Counted from the stretch's first letter, positions 24,948-33,389 are shown. The stretch is DNA of 64,000 nucleotides from Caulobacter segnis (GCF_019931575.1 NZ_CP082923.1:1984001-2048000), one strand, 5' to 3'. Made by a program: numbers and translations. The notes: generated from the letters alone by a model not told the origin.

Positions 24948-25011
24948 CATGGAGGAAGGATGGAGGATCGCTTCCGTCGTTCCTCCACGATCCCCCGATC
25001 GCCGCTCCATC
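24948..25011. promoter_or_regulatory. four-element GATGGAGG array between response regulator and lipoprotein genes
   Basis: Forward CATGGAGG (24948-24955) and GATGGAGG (24959-24966) lie 11 bp apart; inverted CCTCCAC (24982-24988) and GCTCCATC (25004-25011) lie 22 bp apart. Read from the lipoprotein side the order and spacing nearly mirror the array before the outer-membrane gene. It would serve both divergent promoters. Confidence 0.6.
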
Positions 25012-25076
25012 TCTGGTGCTCATGACCTGCGTGACGCCGGCTCCCCAGAGCGTCGATACGTACGGATGGCCTAGCG

Positions 25077-25751
25077 ATGACCGCACCGACTAACCCCTTC
25101 TTGCTGGCCGCCCTGGCCGCCTGCGTCACGCTCGCCGGCTGCGCCGGCGCGCAACCGGTTCGCTATGCCGATATCGCCTCGTCGGCGAAGCTCCAAGCCG
25201 ATCCTGGCGGCAAGTCCAGCCGCATACCCTACGCCTATTCCCCCGAAGTCGACTGGCGTTCGTACCGCAGTGTCATCATCGATCCGGTGACCATCTACCG
25301 TGGTCGCGACAACCAGTTCGAGAAGATCTCCGAGGCGAACAAGCATCGCCTGGCCGACTACATGCGCGAGCAGTTCTCTCAGAGGCTTGGCCAGGACCTC
25401 CGCGTCGTCGACCGGCCGGCTCGCGACACGATCCGCGTCAAGCTGACCTTGACGGGCGCCAGGACCACGACGGCCGTGCTGGGTACGGTCCTGCACTTCG
25501 ACCTCGCGGGCGGTCCCTACAACGCCGTGCAGGGGGCTCGCGGCAAGGAGGGCGTGATGATGGGCTCGGTGATGTACGCGGTGGAGATCGAGGACGCCGC
25601 CACCGGCCAGCTGCTCAGCGCCTACGTCACCAAGCAGTATCCCAATGCGATGAACGTCAAGGCCAGCTTCGGCGCCTTGGCCGCCTCCATGGCGGGGATC
25701 CGGAAGGGCGCGGATGAACTGGCCGAGAAACTGTCCGCTGGGCGGCTCTAG
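25077..25751 (+). CDS. DUF3313-family lipoprotein
   Basis: This 224-residue exported lipoprotein has a hydrophobic signal ending in the lipobox LAGC (acylated Cys22). The central YRSVIIDPVTIYRG block and the later conserved segments fit the DUF3313 family, whose role is unknown. It is divergent from the response-regulator gene across the GATGGAGG array and so is a likely member of that regulon. An integrase remnant begins directly after its stop. Confidence 0.75.
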   Translation: MTAPTNPFLLAALAACVTLAGCAGAQPVRYADIASSAKLQADPGGKSSRIPYAYSPEVDWRSYRSVIIDPVTIYRGRDNQFEKISEANKHRLADYMREQFSQRLGQDLRVVDRPARDTIRVKLTLTGARTTTAVLGTVLHFDLAGGPYNAVQGARGKEGVMMGSVMYAVEIEDAATGQLLSAYVTKQYPNAMNVKASFGALAASMAGIRKGADELAEKLSAGRL

Positions 25752-25752
25752 T

Positions 25753-25926
25753 TCATCGGGCGATGCTGGGCGAGGTCGATGCCCATGGCGCCATGGGGCA
25801 GGGAGGTTCGACTATAGCCCAGGCCTCCGCGTCCTTGCGCTGGGCGACCGTCTCGCCCAGATAGCGACCTTTGTGACGGACTTGAACGCGCCAGCGTCCG
25901 GACTTCTGTTTTAAGATGGCGGCCAG
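25753..25926 (-). pseudogene. decayed N-terminal fragment of a phage-type tyrosine integrase
   Basis: Reading the minus strand from 25926 leftward gives an arm-binding-domain text: LAAILKQKSG then RWRVQVRHKGRYLGETV then AQRKDAEAWA, followed by unrelated residues and a stop at 25753-25755. KxGxWRVQVRxKGR...TF/V..K.DAEAWA is the characteristic N-terminus of many proteobacterial integrases. There is no start codon in place and no catalytic domain. It points away from dusA, immediately upstream of it. I take it as the remnant of an island or prophage integrase. Confidence 0.7.
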
Positions 25927-26038
25927 TTTCGTGTGCTCTATGTGTGCGCCCGCGATGACATCGCGGTGGGCAAGCGCGAAACGCGGTCCGTGAACTGGCG
26001 CGCGCCTGTCGAATGAACCTGTTGATAATGTTGTAGAA

Positions 26039-27058
26039 GTGCAGAAATTTCAGCCTCATCGATTTTCCATCGCCCCGATGATGGACTGGACCGATCGGCA
26101 TTGCCGGTCGCTGCATCGCGTCCTGTCGAGCCGCGCGCTGCTCTATACCGAGATGGTGACCAGCGGCGCCGTCGTGCATGGCGATCGCGAGAAGCTGCTG
26201 GGCTACGACGCCGGCCAGCATCCGGTGGCGCTGCAGCTGGGCGGATCGGATCCGGCCGAGCTGGCGCGGGCGGCGAAGATCGCCGAGGACTACGGCTATG
26301 ACGAGGTCAATCTGAACGTCGGCTGCCCGTCGGACCGGGTGCAGAGCGGCCGTTTCGGGGCCTGCCTGATGCGCGAGCCGGATCTGGTGGCCGAGTGCAT
26401 GGCCGCGATCAGGGACGCGGTGAAGGTTCCAGCCACGGTGAAGTGCCGCATCGGGGTCGACGACCAGGATTCGGAAGAGGCGCTGTTTCGCCTGGTCGAC
26501 GCTTGCGCGGCGGCGGGGATCGACACCTTCGTGGTCCACGCCCGCAAGGCTTGGCTGCAAGGCCTGTCGCCGAAGGAGAACCGGGACATCCCGCCGCTGG
26601 ACTACGCGCTGGTCTATCGGCTCAAGCGCGAGCGGCCGAACCTGACGATCGCCATCAACGGCGGCGTGCCCAGCGTCGACGCGGCGCTGGAGCACCTGGC
26701 CAACGGCGTCGACGGGGTGATGCTGGGCCGGGCCGCCTATCACGAGGCCGGTCTGCTGGGCGAGGTCGACCGGCGGGTGTTCGGGATGGACGCGGCCGAT
26801 GTCGACAGCTTCGAGGCGGTCGAGCGCTACCGGCCGTATCTGGCGCGGGAACTCGCGGCGGGGACGCACCTGGCGGCCATGAGCCGGCACATGCTGGGCC
26901 TGTTCCACGGCCTGCCGGGCGCGCGGGCGTGGCGGCGCATCCTGACGGTCGAGGGCGTCAAGCCGGGCGCGGGTCTGGAGGTCGTGGATCGGGCGCTGGA
27001 CGCGGTGCGCGCGGCCCTGGCGGCGCGCGAAGAGCGGGCTGAAGCGCCCGCCGCCTAG
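26039..27058 (+). CDS. dusA: tRNA-dihydrouridine synthase A
   Basis: This 339-residue FMN enzyme has the Dus N-terminus (FSIAPMMDWTDRHCR), the catalytic-cysteine block NVGCPSDRVQSGRFGACLM and FVVHARKAWL plus NGGV for FMN phosphate binding. DusA reduces U20/20a in tRNAs. The GTG at 26039 is the start that keeps the family N-terminus; no strong ribosome site is seen. The 5' end of dusA (around 26078-26097) is a known attachment site for a family of integrases, which fits the integrase remnant just upstream. Confidence 0.92.
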   Translation: MQKFQPHRFSIAPMMDWTDRHCRSLHRVLSSRALLYTEMVTSGAVVHGDREKLLGYDAGQHPVALQLGGSDPAELARAAKIAEDYGYDEVNLNVGCPSDRVQSGRFGACLMREPDLVAECMAAIRDAVKVPATVKCRIGVDDQDSEEALFRLVDACAAAGIDTFVVHARKAWLQGLSPKENRDIPPLDYALVYRLKRERPNLTIAINGGVPSVDAALEHLANGVDGVMLGRAAYHEAGLLGEVDRRVFGMDAADVDSFEAVERYRPYLARELAAGTHLAAMSRHMLGLFHGLPGARAWRRILTVEGVKPGAGLEVVDRALDAVRAALAAREERAEAPAA

Positions 27059-27118
27059 CTCTCACTTGGGGCGCGACGGTCGCTAAAGCGGGCGGCTGTT
27101 TTTTGGCTGTCGCGCTTG

Positions 27119-27625
27119 CTACGGGTGCAGGATCAGCGAGTTCGGGGTGGCCTCGAACCGCGACAGGCGGCCCAGATAGCTCATGCCGAGCAGCGAGTTC
27201 TCGAGGCCCTTCTCGATGACCAGGGCGTCGACGTCGCGGACCCGGGCTCCGGCGACGGAGACGCTGGCCAGGTGGACCGACGCGGCGCGCGTGCGGCCGT
27301 CGGCAGTGATGACGTTGTAGTCGTAGGTCAGCTTGCTGGTGTCGATGCCCAGGCGCTGGGCGTCGGCCATGCTGAGCGAGACGGCCGTGGCGCCGGTGTC
27401 GACCAGGAAGCGGACGGCCTTGCCGTCGACGGCGGCCTGAGCCCAGAAGTGGCCGTCGCGATCCTTGGTGATCTGGGCCACGCCGCCTTCGCCGCCCAGG
27501 GTGGCCGCGGCGGCGGTCGGGGCGCGCAGCTCGGGGCGACGCAGATCGTCCAGCGAGACGACGGCCTTGGCCGCGCCCACCGCCGACAAGGCGCCCACGA
27601 AAGCGATCGCCGCGAACCTCAACAT
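27119..27625 (-). CDS. retropepsin-like aspartic protease (TIGR02281 type)
   Basis: This 168-residue exported protein has a signal peptide (to about residue 20) and a single retroviral-type aspartic protease motif FLVDTGATAVSLS, so it acts as a dimer. A later LGMSYLGRL block is typical of the periplasmic/inner-membrane clan AA family. ATG 27625 follows GAGGG at proper spacing; GTG 27634 is an alternative. Its natural substrate is unknown. Confidence 0.8.
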   Translation of the reverse strand: MLRFAAIAFVGALSAVGAAKAVVSLDDLRRPELRAPTAAAATLGGEGGVAQITKDRDGHFWAQAAVDGKAVRFLVDTGATAVSLSMADAQRLGIDTSKLTYDYNVITADGRTRAASVHLASVSVAGARVRDVDALVIEKGLENSLLGMSYLGRLSRFEATPNSLILHP

Positions 27626-27689
27626 AGAAGACACCCTCGCCGTACCGGCTTTGAGACCGCTTTTGCGGCCGTTGTCTAAATCACTAGCA

Positions 27690-27900
27690 GGGAGGCGTTT
27701 TCAAGGCGTGAATCGAAGAGGCGATTTTCACACCATGGTTACCAAAGCCATAACAAGAATAATATGGTGCTTATCAATGTTCATATTACACCGGTTTAAT
27801 AAACCAGATTACATTGATGTAATACTTTTCCTGTCCTGGAATTAACTTCGGAAACTTTGGGCGCGGCGTTATTTCTCACGGCGACAATAAAGTGGCTTAT
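27690..27900. other. AT-rich intergenic patch with palindromes
   Basis: The strand composition falls far below the surrounding GC content between the protease gene and the first small exported protein. It contains a perfect 16-bp palindrome ATTACATTGATGTAAT (27808-27823) and GGTTTAATAAACC (27793-27805). No reading frame in it is supported. It probably carries the promoter and operators of 27915..28244. Confidence 0.55.
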
Positions 27901-27914
27901 CGAGGGAAAACGCC

Positions 27915-28244
27915 ATGAAAACGCTGATGATCACCGCTGTCGCTTTCGCGGCTCTGGCTGGCGCTGCTCAGGCCGCGCCGGGCGTCACGGACCGCGCCTA
28001 CGTGGAGGCCGCCCGCTGCCGCGGCCTGGCGAATTCGACCGGGCTGGGCAAGCTGGACACCGCGCAGATCGACACGTTCCTGCGCGACCAGGGCGGCAGC
28101 CGCGAGCTGGGCGTGCGTACTCAGGCCATCAACAAGATGAAGGGCGCCGAAGCGGAAGGCGACAAGGCCGACGCGGAGAAGAAGGCCAAGCTGCTGGCCG
28201 AGCGCGAGAAGGTGTGCGGCGGCTACCTGGCCGGCGGCAACTAA
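27915..28244 (+). CDS. small exported protein, two-cysteine family (paralogue 1)
   Basis: This 109-residue product has a clear signal peptide (cleavage near AAQA-A, residue 20). The mature part is helical with two cysteines, in AARCRGLA and EKVCGGYL. The downstream gene 28560..28922 encodes a paralogue with the same layout (AGRCLGLA and GSCKAFL, AKLLAER/ARLLAER). No known family is recognised. The likely location is the periplasm, with one disulfide. Confidence 0.75.
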   Translation: MKTLMITAVAFAALAGAAQAAPGVTDRAYVEAARCRGLANSTGLGKLDTAQIDTFLRDQGGSRELGVRTQAINKMKGAEAEGDKADAEKKAKLLAEREKVCGGYLAGGN

Positions 28245-28247
28245 GGG

Positions 28248-28466
28248 TCAGGATCGGGTGGCCGCCATCAGGGCGGCCATCGGGTCCGGGCGATCGGGGA
28301 GGGCGGCCATGATCGCCGCGCGCTCCTCGTCGCTCAGCCTGGCCCAGCCGGCGATCTCCGGCAGGGTTCGGCGACAGCCCAGGCAATAACCCGTCGTTCC
28401 GTCGACCGCGCAGACCTTCACGCAGGGCGTGACGATCGGGCGGGGCGGTCTGGCGGGAACGGTCAT
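28248..28466 (-). CDS. DUF1289 family cysteine-rich small protein
   Basis: This 72-residue protein has the DUF1289 pattern [19 protein letters not shown] (four cysteines, probably a metal knuckle) followed by [21 protein letters not shown] 28466 begins directly before this block. DUF1289 proteins are common and uncharacterised, often Fe-S or zinc bound by prediction. It sits antisense between two paralogous exported-protein genes. Confidence 0.8.
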   Translation of the reverse strand: MTVPARPPRPIVTPCVKVCAVDGTTGYCLGCRRTLPEIAGWARLSDEERAAIMAALPDRPDPMAALMAATRS

Positions 28467-28559
28467 CACGGCAGTTCTGAGCGTGTGAACGCCCGAGCGC
28501 AAGCGTCGGCGGCGAAGGCCCCGTCGTGTCTGGATCACAAGAGAGAGGGAGAGACCTTC

Positions 28560-28922
28560 ATGCATAAGCTCATCGCCATCGCCCTGACGGGCGCGGTCCT
28601 GTCCGCGGCGGCCGCTCCGGCCTTCGCCCAGTCCGCCCGCTGGACCGACGCGGAATATCTGAAGGCCGGCCGCTGCCTTGGCCTGGCCCAGTCGGCGGAG
28701 CTGGGCGCGGTGGACGTCACCGGCCTGTCGGCGCGGATCAAGGATCAGGCCAAGGGGCGTGAGCCCTATGTGCGCGATCGGGGCGAGACCCTGCGCGACG
28801 AAGCCCGCCGCGCCGGCAATACCCGCAACGATGCGGTGAAGGCCAGGCTGCTGGCCGAGCGCGACGGCTCGTGCAAGGCCTTCCTCGGGACCTCGGTCGC
28901 CGCGTCGGGCGCGTCTTCCTAA
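28560..28922 (+). CDS. small exported protein, two-cysteine family (paralogue 2)
   Basis: This 120-residue protein has a signal peptide ending near PAFAQ (residue 23), then [17 protein letters not shown] and [17 protein letters not shown]. Length, cysteine positions and the repeated motifs match 27915..28244, so the pair arose by duplication; the DUF1289 gene lies between them. ATG 28560 follows GAGAGGGAGAG. Function unknown. Confidence 0.75.
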   Translation: MHKLIAIALTGAVLSAAAAPAFAQSARWTDAEYLKAGRCLGLAQSAELGAVDVTGLSARIKDQAKGREPYVRDRGETLRDEARRAGNTRNDAVKARLLAERDGSCKAFLGTSVAASGASS

Positions 28923-28989
28923 GCGGCGACGTCGCGCTTAAGGGTGTTCTGGGGTTGCTTTGGGCGCGGACGGGTTTAAGTCCGCGCTC

Positions 28990-29871
28990 ATGACCGCTTC
29001 CCCGTTCGCCGACATCCGCCAGCTCGCCGTTTCGCCGCCCGCGCCGGGACCGACCCCGACGCTGGAGCAGGGCGGGCGTCTGGCCGAGATCTCGGCCTGG
29101 CTGACCGCCTGGAGCGGCAAGACCCCGCCGGCCGTCAATCGCCCGGTCGTGGCGCTCTATGCCGGCGCGCGGCAGGGCGTGGGCCCGCGCGGCTACGCCC
29201 GTGACCGCCTGGAGGCCATCGCCTCGGGCGGCGCGACCGTCTCGCGCATCGCCGGCGTCCAGGGTGCGGGCCTGGAGGCCTTCGACCTCGCCATCGACCG
29301 CCCGTCGCCCGACTTCGTCGGCCAGGCCTCGATGAGCGAGAAGGAAGCCGCCGCCACCATGGCCTTCGGCATGGAGGCTCTGGCCAAGCAGCCCGACCTG
29401 CTGATCCCCGGCGTCATCGTCGCCGAGGGCGCCCGCACCGCCGCCGCCGTCTGCTTGGCGCTGTTCGGCGGCGAGGCCTCGGACTGGTCCGACGACCCCG
29501 AGCCCGTGGCCGCCGGCGTGGCGCGCGCGAAGGCCGAGGGCATGGGCGAGGACCCGCTGCAGATTCTGCGCCAGCTGGGCGGCCGCGAGACCGCCGCCGT
29601 CGTCGGCGCCATCCTGGCCGCTCGCGTCCAGAAGATCCCGGTGCTGCTGGACGGCTACGCCGCCTGCGCCGCCGCCGCCATCGTCCGCGCCGTCGAGCCG
29701 GACGCGATCGATCATTGCCTGGCCGCCCATGTCAGCCCGACCAGGGGGCACGCCCGACTGCTCGAAATCCTCGACAAGCGCCCGCTTCTGGCGCTCGATA
29801 CGGTCGACGAGGAAGGGGTCGGCGGCGCCTCGGCCCTGGCTCTCGTCAAGCTGGCCTGCGAGGTCCGCTAG
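28990..29871 (+). CDS. cobT: nicotinate-nucleotide--dimethylbenzimidazole phosphoribosyltransferase (CobT)
   Basis: This 293-residue protein matches CobT in its main blocks, including the C-terminal catalytic glutamate region (DEEGVGGASALALVKLA, corresponding to GEGxGA). CobT makes alpha-ribazole phosphate for the lower ligand of cobalamin. It is shorter than the usual 340-350 residues, and the N-terminal half is divergent, but no frame break is visible. No cobalamin riboswitch is apparent in the short upstream gap. Confidence 0.82.
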   Translation: MTASPFADIRQLAVSPPAPGPTPTLEQGGRLAEISAWLTAWSGKTPPAVNRPVVALYAGARQGVGPRGYARDRLEAIASGGATVSRIAGVQGAGLEAFDLAIDRPSPDFVGQASMSEKEAAATMAFGMEALAKQPDLLIPGVIVAEGARTAAAVCLALFGGEASDWSDDPEPVAAGVARAKAEGMGEDPLQILRQLGGRETAAVVGAILAARVQKIPVLLDGYAACAAAAIVRAVEPDAIDHCLAAHVSPTRGHARLLEILDKRPLLALDTVDEEGVGGASALALVKLACEVR

Positions 29872-30034
29872 CGCGTCGTTCCACGATGCCGGAGCTGGCG
29901 TAGGTGAACGCGGATCATATTCGCTTCCGTTGACGCTAACGTCATCTTTCCAAACGTTCGTTCGACACCTATTGTGGCGCCCGAAACTCAAAGAACGGCC
30001 TTCCTCAGAAGGGCCGGCTGAACGGGAGCTCGCC

Positions 30035-31249
30035 ATGAATCTCGACTTCTCGCCCGAGGACCTCGCCTTCCGCGACGAGGTCCGCGCCTTCATCGCCGAG
30101 AACTATCCGGCGGGCCTGCGGGAGAAGCAGGAGGAGGGCGAGGAGATGGCCAAGGAGGACTTCCTCTCCTGGCACCGCACCCTCGCCAAGAAGGGCTGGG
30201 TCGCGCCGGCCTGGCCGGAGAAGTACGGTGGTCCGGGCTGGACCTCGGTGCAGCGCTACATCTGGTCGGAAGAGACCGCCCGCGCCGACTGCGTGCCGAT
30301 CCTGCCGTTCGGCATCAACATGGTCGGTCCGGTGATCTACACGTTCGGCACGCCCGAGCAGAAGGAACGCTTCCTGCCGCCGACCCTGTCGGGCGACATC
30401 TGGTGGTCGCAGGGCTACAGCGAGCCGGGCGCGGGCTCCGACCTGGCCAGCCTGAAGACCAAGGCCGAGCGCTTCACCGGCGACGACGGCAAGGAATACT
30501 ACCTGGTCAACGGCCAGAAGACCTGGACCACCCTGGCCCAGCACGGCGACTGGATCTTCTGCCTGGTCCGCACCGACCCGAACGCCAAAATCCAGGAAGG
30601 CATCTCGTTCCTGCTGATCGACATGAAGTCGCCGGGCGTCACGGTCCGTCCGATCATCACCCTGGGCGGCGAGCACGAGGTCAACGAGGTCTGGCTCGAG
30701 AACGTCAAGGTGCCGGTCGAGAACCGCATCTACGAGGAGAACAAGGGCTGGACCTGCGCCAAGTTCCTGCTGGCCCACGAGCGTAGCGGCATCGCCGGCG
30801 TGGCCCGCTCCAAGCGCGGCATCGAGCGTATCCGGCAGATCGCCTCGGTCGAGCTGTCGGACGACGGCGACGCCCTGATCAAGGATCCGATGTTCAAGCG
30901 CAAGGTCGCCGAGCTGGAGATCGACCTGACCGCCCTGGAATACACTGAGCTGCGCACCCTGGCCGGTGAAGCGGCCGGCAAGGGCCCGGGTCCGGAGTCC
31001 AGCGTCCTGAAGATCAAGGGCACCGAGATCCAGCAGCGGATCACCGAACTGGTTCTGGAAGCGGCCGGCCACTACGGCGCGCCGTACTTCCGCGGCTTCC
31101 CGAAGGACGGCGACAACGCCCATCCGATCGGCCCCGACTTCGCCCACCGCGCCGCGCCGACCTATTTCAACGTCCGCAAGACGTCGATCTACGGCGGCTC
31201 CAACGAGATCCAGCGCAACATCATCGCCAAGATGGTGCTGGGGCTCTAG
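30035..31249 (+). CDS. acyl-CoA dehydrogenase, large-subunit type
   Basis: This 404-residue flavoenzyme has the N-terminal helical domain, the FAD-region block YSEPGAGSDLASLKT, VNGQKTWTT and the C-terminal YGGSNEIQRNIIAKMVLGL. It resembles the larger partner of heteromeric pairs such as the pimeloyl-CoA dehydrogenase subunits. The next gene encodes a second, shorter acyl-CoA dehydrogenase 103 bp away, suggesting a heteromer acting on an unusual CoA thioester. GGGAG precedes ATG 30035. Confidence 0.85.
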   Translation: MNLDFSPEDLAFRDEVRAFIAENYPAGLREKQEEGEEMAKEDFLSWHRTLAKKGWVAPAWPEKYGGPGWTSVQRYIWSEETARADCVPILPFGINMVGPVIYTFGTPEQKERFLPPTLSGDIWWSQGYSEPGAGSDLASLKTKAERFTGDDGKEYYLVNGQKTWTTLAQHGDWIFCLVRTDPNAKIQEGISFLLIDMKSPGVTVRPIITLGGEHEVNEVWLENVKVPVENRIYEENKGWTCAKFLLAHERSGIAGVARSKRGIERIRQIASVELSDDGDALIKDPMFKRKVAELEIDLTALEYTELRTLAGEAAGKGPGPESSVLKIKGTEIQQRITELVLEAAGHYGAPYFRGFPKDGDNAHPIGPDFAHRAAPTYFNVRKTSIYGGSNEIQRNIIAKMVLGL

Positions 31250-31352
31250 CGCCCGCGACCCGACCGGGCCGCCTCTCGGCCCGGACTTCGCTCTCTCATG
31301 ATTTCAACGACCCGGCTCGAAGGCCGGGCGACAGAAGAACGGAAACCCAGGG

Positions 31353-32492
31353 ATGGATTTCAACTTCACCGAAGAGCAGTCGATGGTCCGCGACACGGTC
31401 GCGAGCTTCCTGCAGGACAAGTACGACTTCGAGACCCGCCGCAAGATCGTCAATTCCGACAGCGGCTGGCGCGCCGACTACTGGAAGGCCTTCGCCGAGG
31501 AGCTGGGCATCCTGGGCGCTTCGTTCAGCGAAGAGCTGGGCGGCCTGGGCGGCGGCGCGGTCGACAACATGATCATCATGGAGGAGTTCGGTAAGGCGCT
31601 GGTCATCGAGCCCTATCTGGGCACCGTGGTCATCGGCGGCGGCTTCATGAAGCACTCGGGCTATGGCGGGGCGGCCTCGGTGATCGAGGGCATTGTCGGC
31701 GGGACGACCACCGTCGCCTTCGCCTATGCCGAGCCGCAGGCCCGCTACACCTGGCAGGACCTGAAGACGACGGCCAAGAAGGACGGCTCGGGCTGGGTCC
31801 TGAACGGCCACAAGGCCGTGGTCGTGGGCGCGCCGTTCGCCACCCACCTGATCGTCACGGCCCGGACCGGCGGCGCCCAGCGTGACGCCGGCGGCGTCGG
31901 GGTGTTCCTGATCGACAAGAGCCTGCCGGGCGTCGTCACCCGCGACTATCCGACCGTCGACGGCAACCGCGCCTCGGAAGTCTATTTCGAGAACGTCTCG
32001 GTTCCGGCCGACGCCTTGATCTCGGAAGACGGCCTGGCCCTGGTCAACCAGGTGATCGACGAAGCCACCGCCGCCGTCGGCGCCGAGGCCGTGGGCGTGC
32101 TGCGCAAGCTGCACGAGGGCACGCTGGACTATGCCAAGCAGCGCAAGCAGTTCGGCACGGCCATCGCCAATTTCCAGGTGCTGCAGCACCGCATGGTCGA
32201 CATGTTCATCGAGGTCGAGCAGTCGGTGTCGATGACCTACATGGCCACCATCAAGGTCGACGAGAGCGCCGCCGAACGCGCCAAGGCCGTTTCGGCCATG
32301 AAGGTCCGCATCGGCCGCGCCTGCAAGTTCGTGGGCCAGAACGCCATCCAGATCCACGGCGGCATGGGCATGACGGACGAGCTGGCCATCGGCCACTACT
32401 TCAAGCGCGCCAGCCTTATCGAGGGGCTGTTCGGCTCGGTCGACCACCACCTGAAGCGCTACGAATCCCTGTCTTTCGACGCCGCGGCCTAA
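31353..32492 (+). CDS. acyl-CoA dehydrogenase, small-subunit type
   Basis: This 379-residue acyl-CoA dehydrogenase family protein has NGHKAVVVGAPFATH, the RKQFGTAIANFQVLQHRM block and QIHGGMGMTDELAIGHYFKR. The N-terminal and FAD regions diverge from the upstream enzyme, as expected for the partner subunit in a heteromeric acyl-CoA dehydrogenase. Both sit in one operon that ends at a strong terminator (32526). The substrate chain is unknown. Confidence 0.85.
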   Translation: MDFNFTEEQSMVRDTVASFLQDKYDFETRRKIVNSDSGWRADYWKAFAEELGILGASFSEELGGLGGGAVDNMIIMEEFGKALVIEPYLGTVVIGGGFMKHSGYGGAASVIEGIVGGTTTVAFAYAEPQARYTWQDLKTTAKKDGSGWVLNGHKAVVVGAPFATHLIVTARTGGAQRDAGGVGVFLIDKSLPGVVTRDYPTVDGNRASEVYFENVSVPADALISEDGLALVNQVIDEATAAVGAEAVGVLRKLHEGTLDYAKQRKQFGTAIANFQVLQHRMVDMFIEVEQSVSMTYMATIKVDESAAERAKAVSAMKVRIGRACKFVGQNAIQIHGGMGMTDELAIGHYFKRASLIEGLFGSVDHHLKRYESLSFDAAA

Positions 32493-32525
32493 ACCGCGCA
32501 CGGACCAACGGGTCTGAAACGGCGA

Positions 32526-32560
32526 AGCCGCCTGCGTCACGCCGACGCGGGCGGCTTTTT
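32526..32560 (+). terminator. Rho-independent terminator of the acyl-CoA dehydrogenase operon
   Basis: AGCCGCC-TGCGTC pairs with GACGC-GGGCGGCT around a short loop, followed by a run of five Ts. Confidence 0.85.
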
Positions 32561-32643
32561 CTTCGCCCTGTCGTCGAAAGTCCGCCCCATCCGCTCCCGG
32601 CGCGCCGTTTAACGCTTCGAACACGCGCTCAGGAGGCAGGCGG

Positions 32644-33006
32644 ATGACCGGCGAAGAGATCCACATGACCCAGGAAGCGGTCGCCCTGGTGGAAGCCAAC
32701 GCCCGGCTGCTGATCGACCAGGCCCGCGAGGCCAAGCTGGCGGCTGCCCGCTTCGAGGCCGCCCTGGCCCTCGTGGTGGGCGTCGTCGCCAACGATCCGG
32801 ATCTGCAGGGAAGCGTTGCGCTGCAACGGATCGCGGGCCAGATCCGCCTGTGCGCTGACATGCCGGACCTGGCGGCCGAGACCATCGGCTGCGCCGAGGA
32901 GCGGGTCTGCCCGAACATCCTGCGCGCCGCCGCCGAGGTGCTGGGCGACCTGGAGGCCGCCAAGACCGCGGCCGCCGCCGACGGCGGGAGCGTCACGCTG
33001 CACTAA
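32644..33006 (+). CDS. small helical protein of unknown function
   Basis: This 120-residue protein has a strong ribosome site (AGGAGG, seven bases before the ATG). It is alanine-rich and helical, has a mid-chain hydrophobic stretch (AALALVVGVVA) and three cysteines (RLCADM, GCAEERVCPN). No signal peptide and no recognised family. It stands alone after a terminator. Confidence 0.65.
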   Translation: MTGEEIHMTQEAVALVEANARLLIDQAREAKLAAARFEAALALVVGVVANDPDLQGSVALQRIAGQIRLCADMPDLAAETIGCAEERVCPNILRAAAEVLGDLEAAKTAAAADGGSVTLH

Positions 33007-33227
33007 AGGCAATCGCGCCGTATACGGACGTATTTCTCGTCGACGCCAATGCCGTCCCGAGGTGTTCGTCAGTGGGCTGATATGATCCTTATACGGATTA
33101 TTTGAACTTGATTGGCGGCGGATCGGGCGCATGCTTGGCCATGACGCGCTGACGACTAGGAGGGTGTGATCCCCTGTAAGCCGCGCGCGTCTCCTGGTCC
33201 TAACGGCTATGTCTGGGAGACGCCGCC

Positions 33228-33353
33228 ATGAACGTATCGAAGATGAACCACGCCATGTTCTCGTTCGCCCTGATGGGCGGCATGCTGGTGGGGGACCGGC
33301 CTAGCGCCAAGCGGGCCGCCTGGTTGTCCAAGCTGTTTGGACGCAAGTCCTGA
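33228..33353 (+). CDS. 41-residue small protein
   Basis: The short frame encodes MNVSKMNHAMFSFALMGGM followed by a basic tail ending LSKLFGRKS. GGGAGA lies eight bases upstream and a strong terminator follows 37 bases after the stop, so this is a bounded small transcript. The five methionines, hydrophobic middle and basic C-terminus suggest a small membrane-associated peptide. No family is recognised. Confidence 0.55.
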   Translation: MNVSKMNHAMFSFALMGGMLVGDRPSAKRAAWLSKLFGRKS

Positions 33354-33389
33354 ACTAAGTCTCGAAGGGTCCCACGCCCCTAAAGAAAG

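Noticed and set aside
25748..26908. Long minus-strand frame antisense to dusA
   Set aside because: Its text is a high-GC shadow of dusA. Only the short stretch in another frame (25753-25926) carries the integrase similarity.
28923..28989. Possible cobalamin riboswitch ahead of cobT
   Set aside because: The gap of 67 bases is too short for the riboswitch and contains no B12-box-like sequence.
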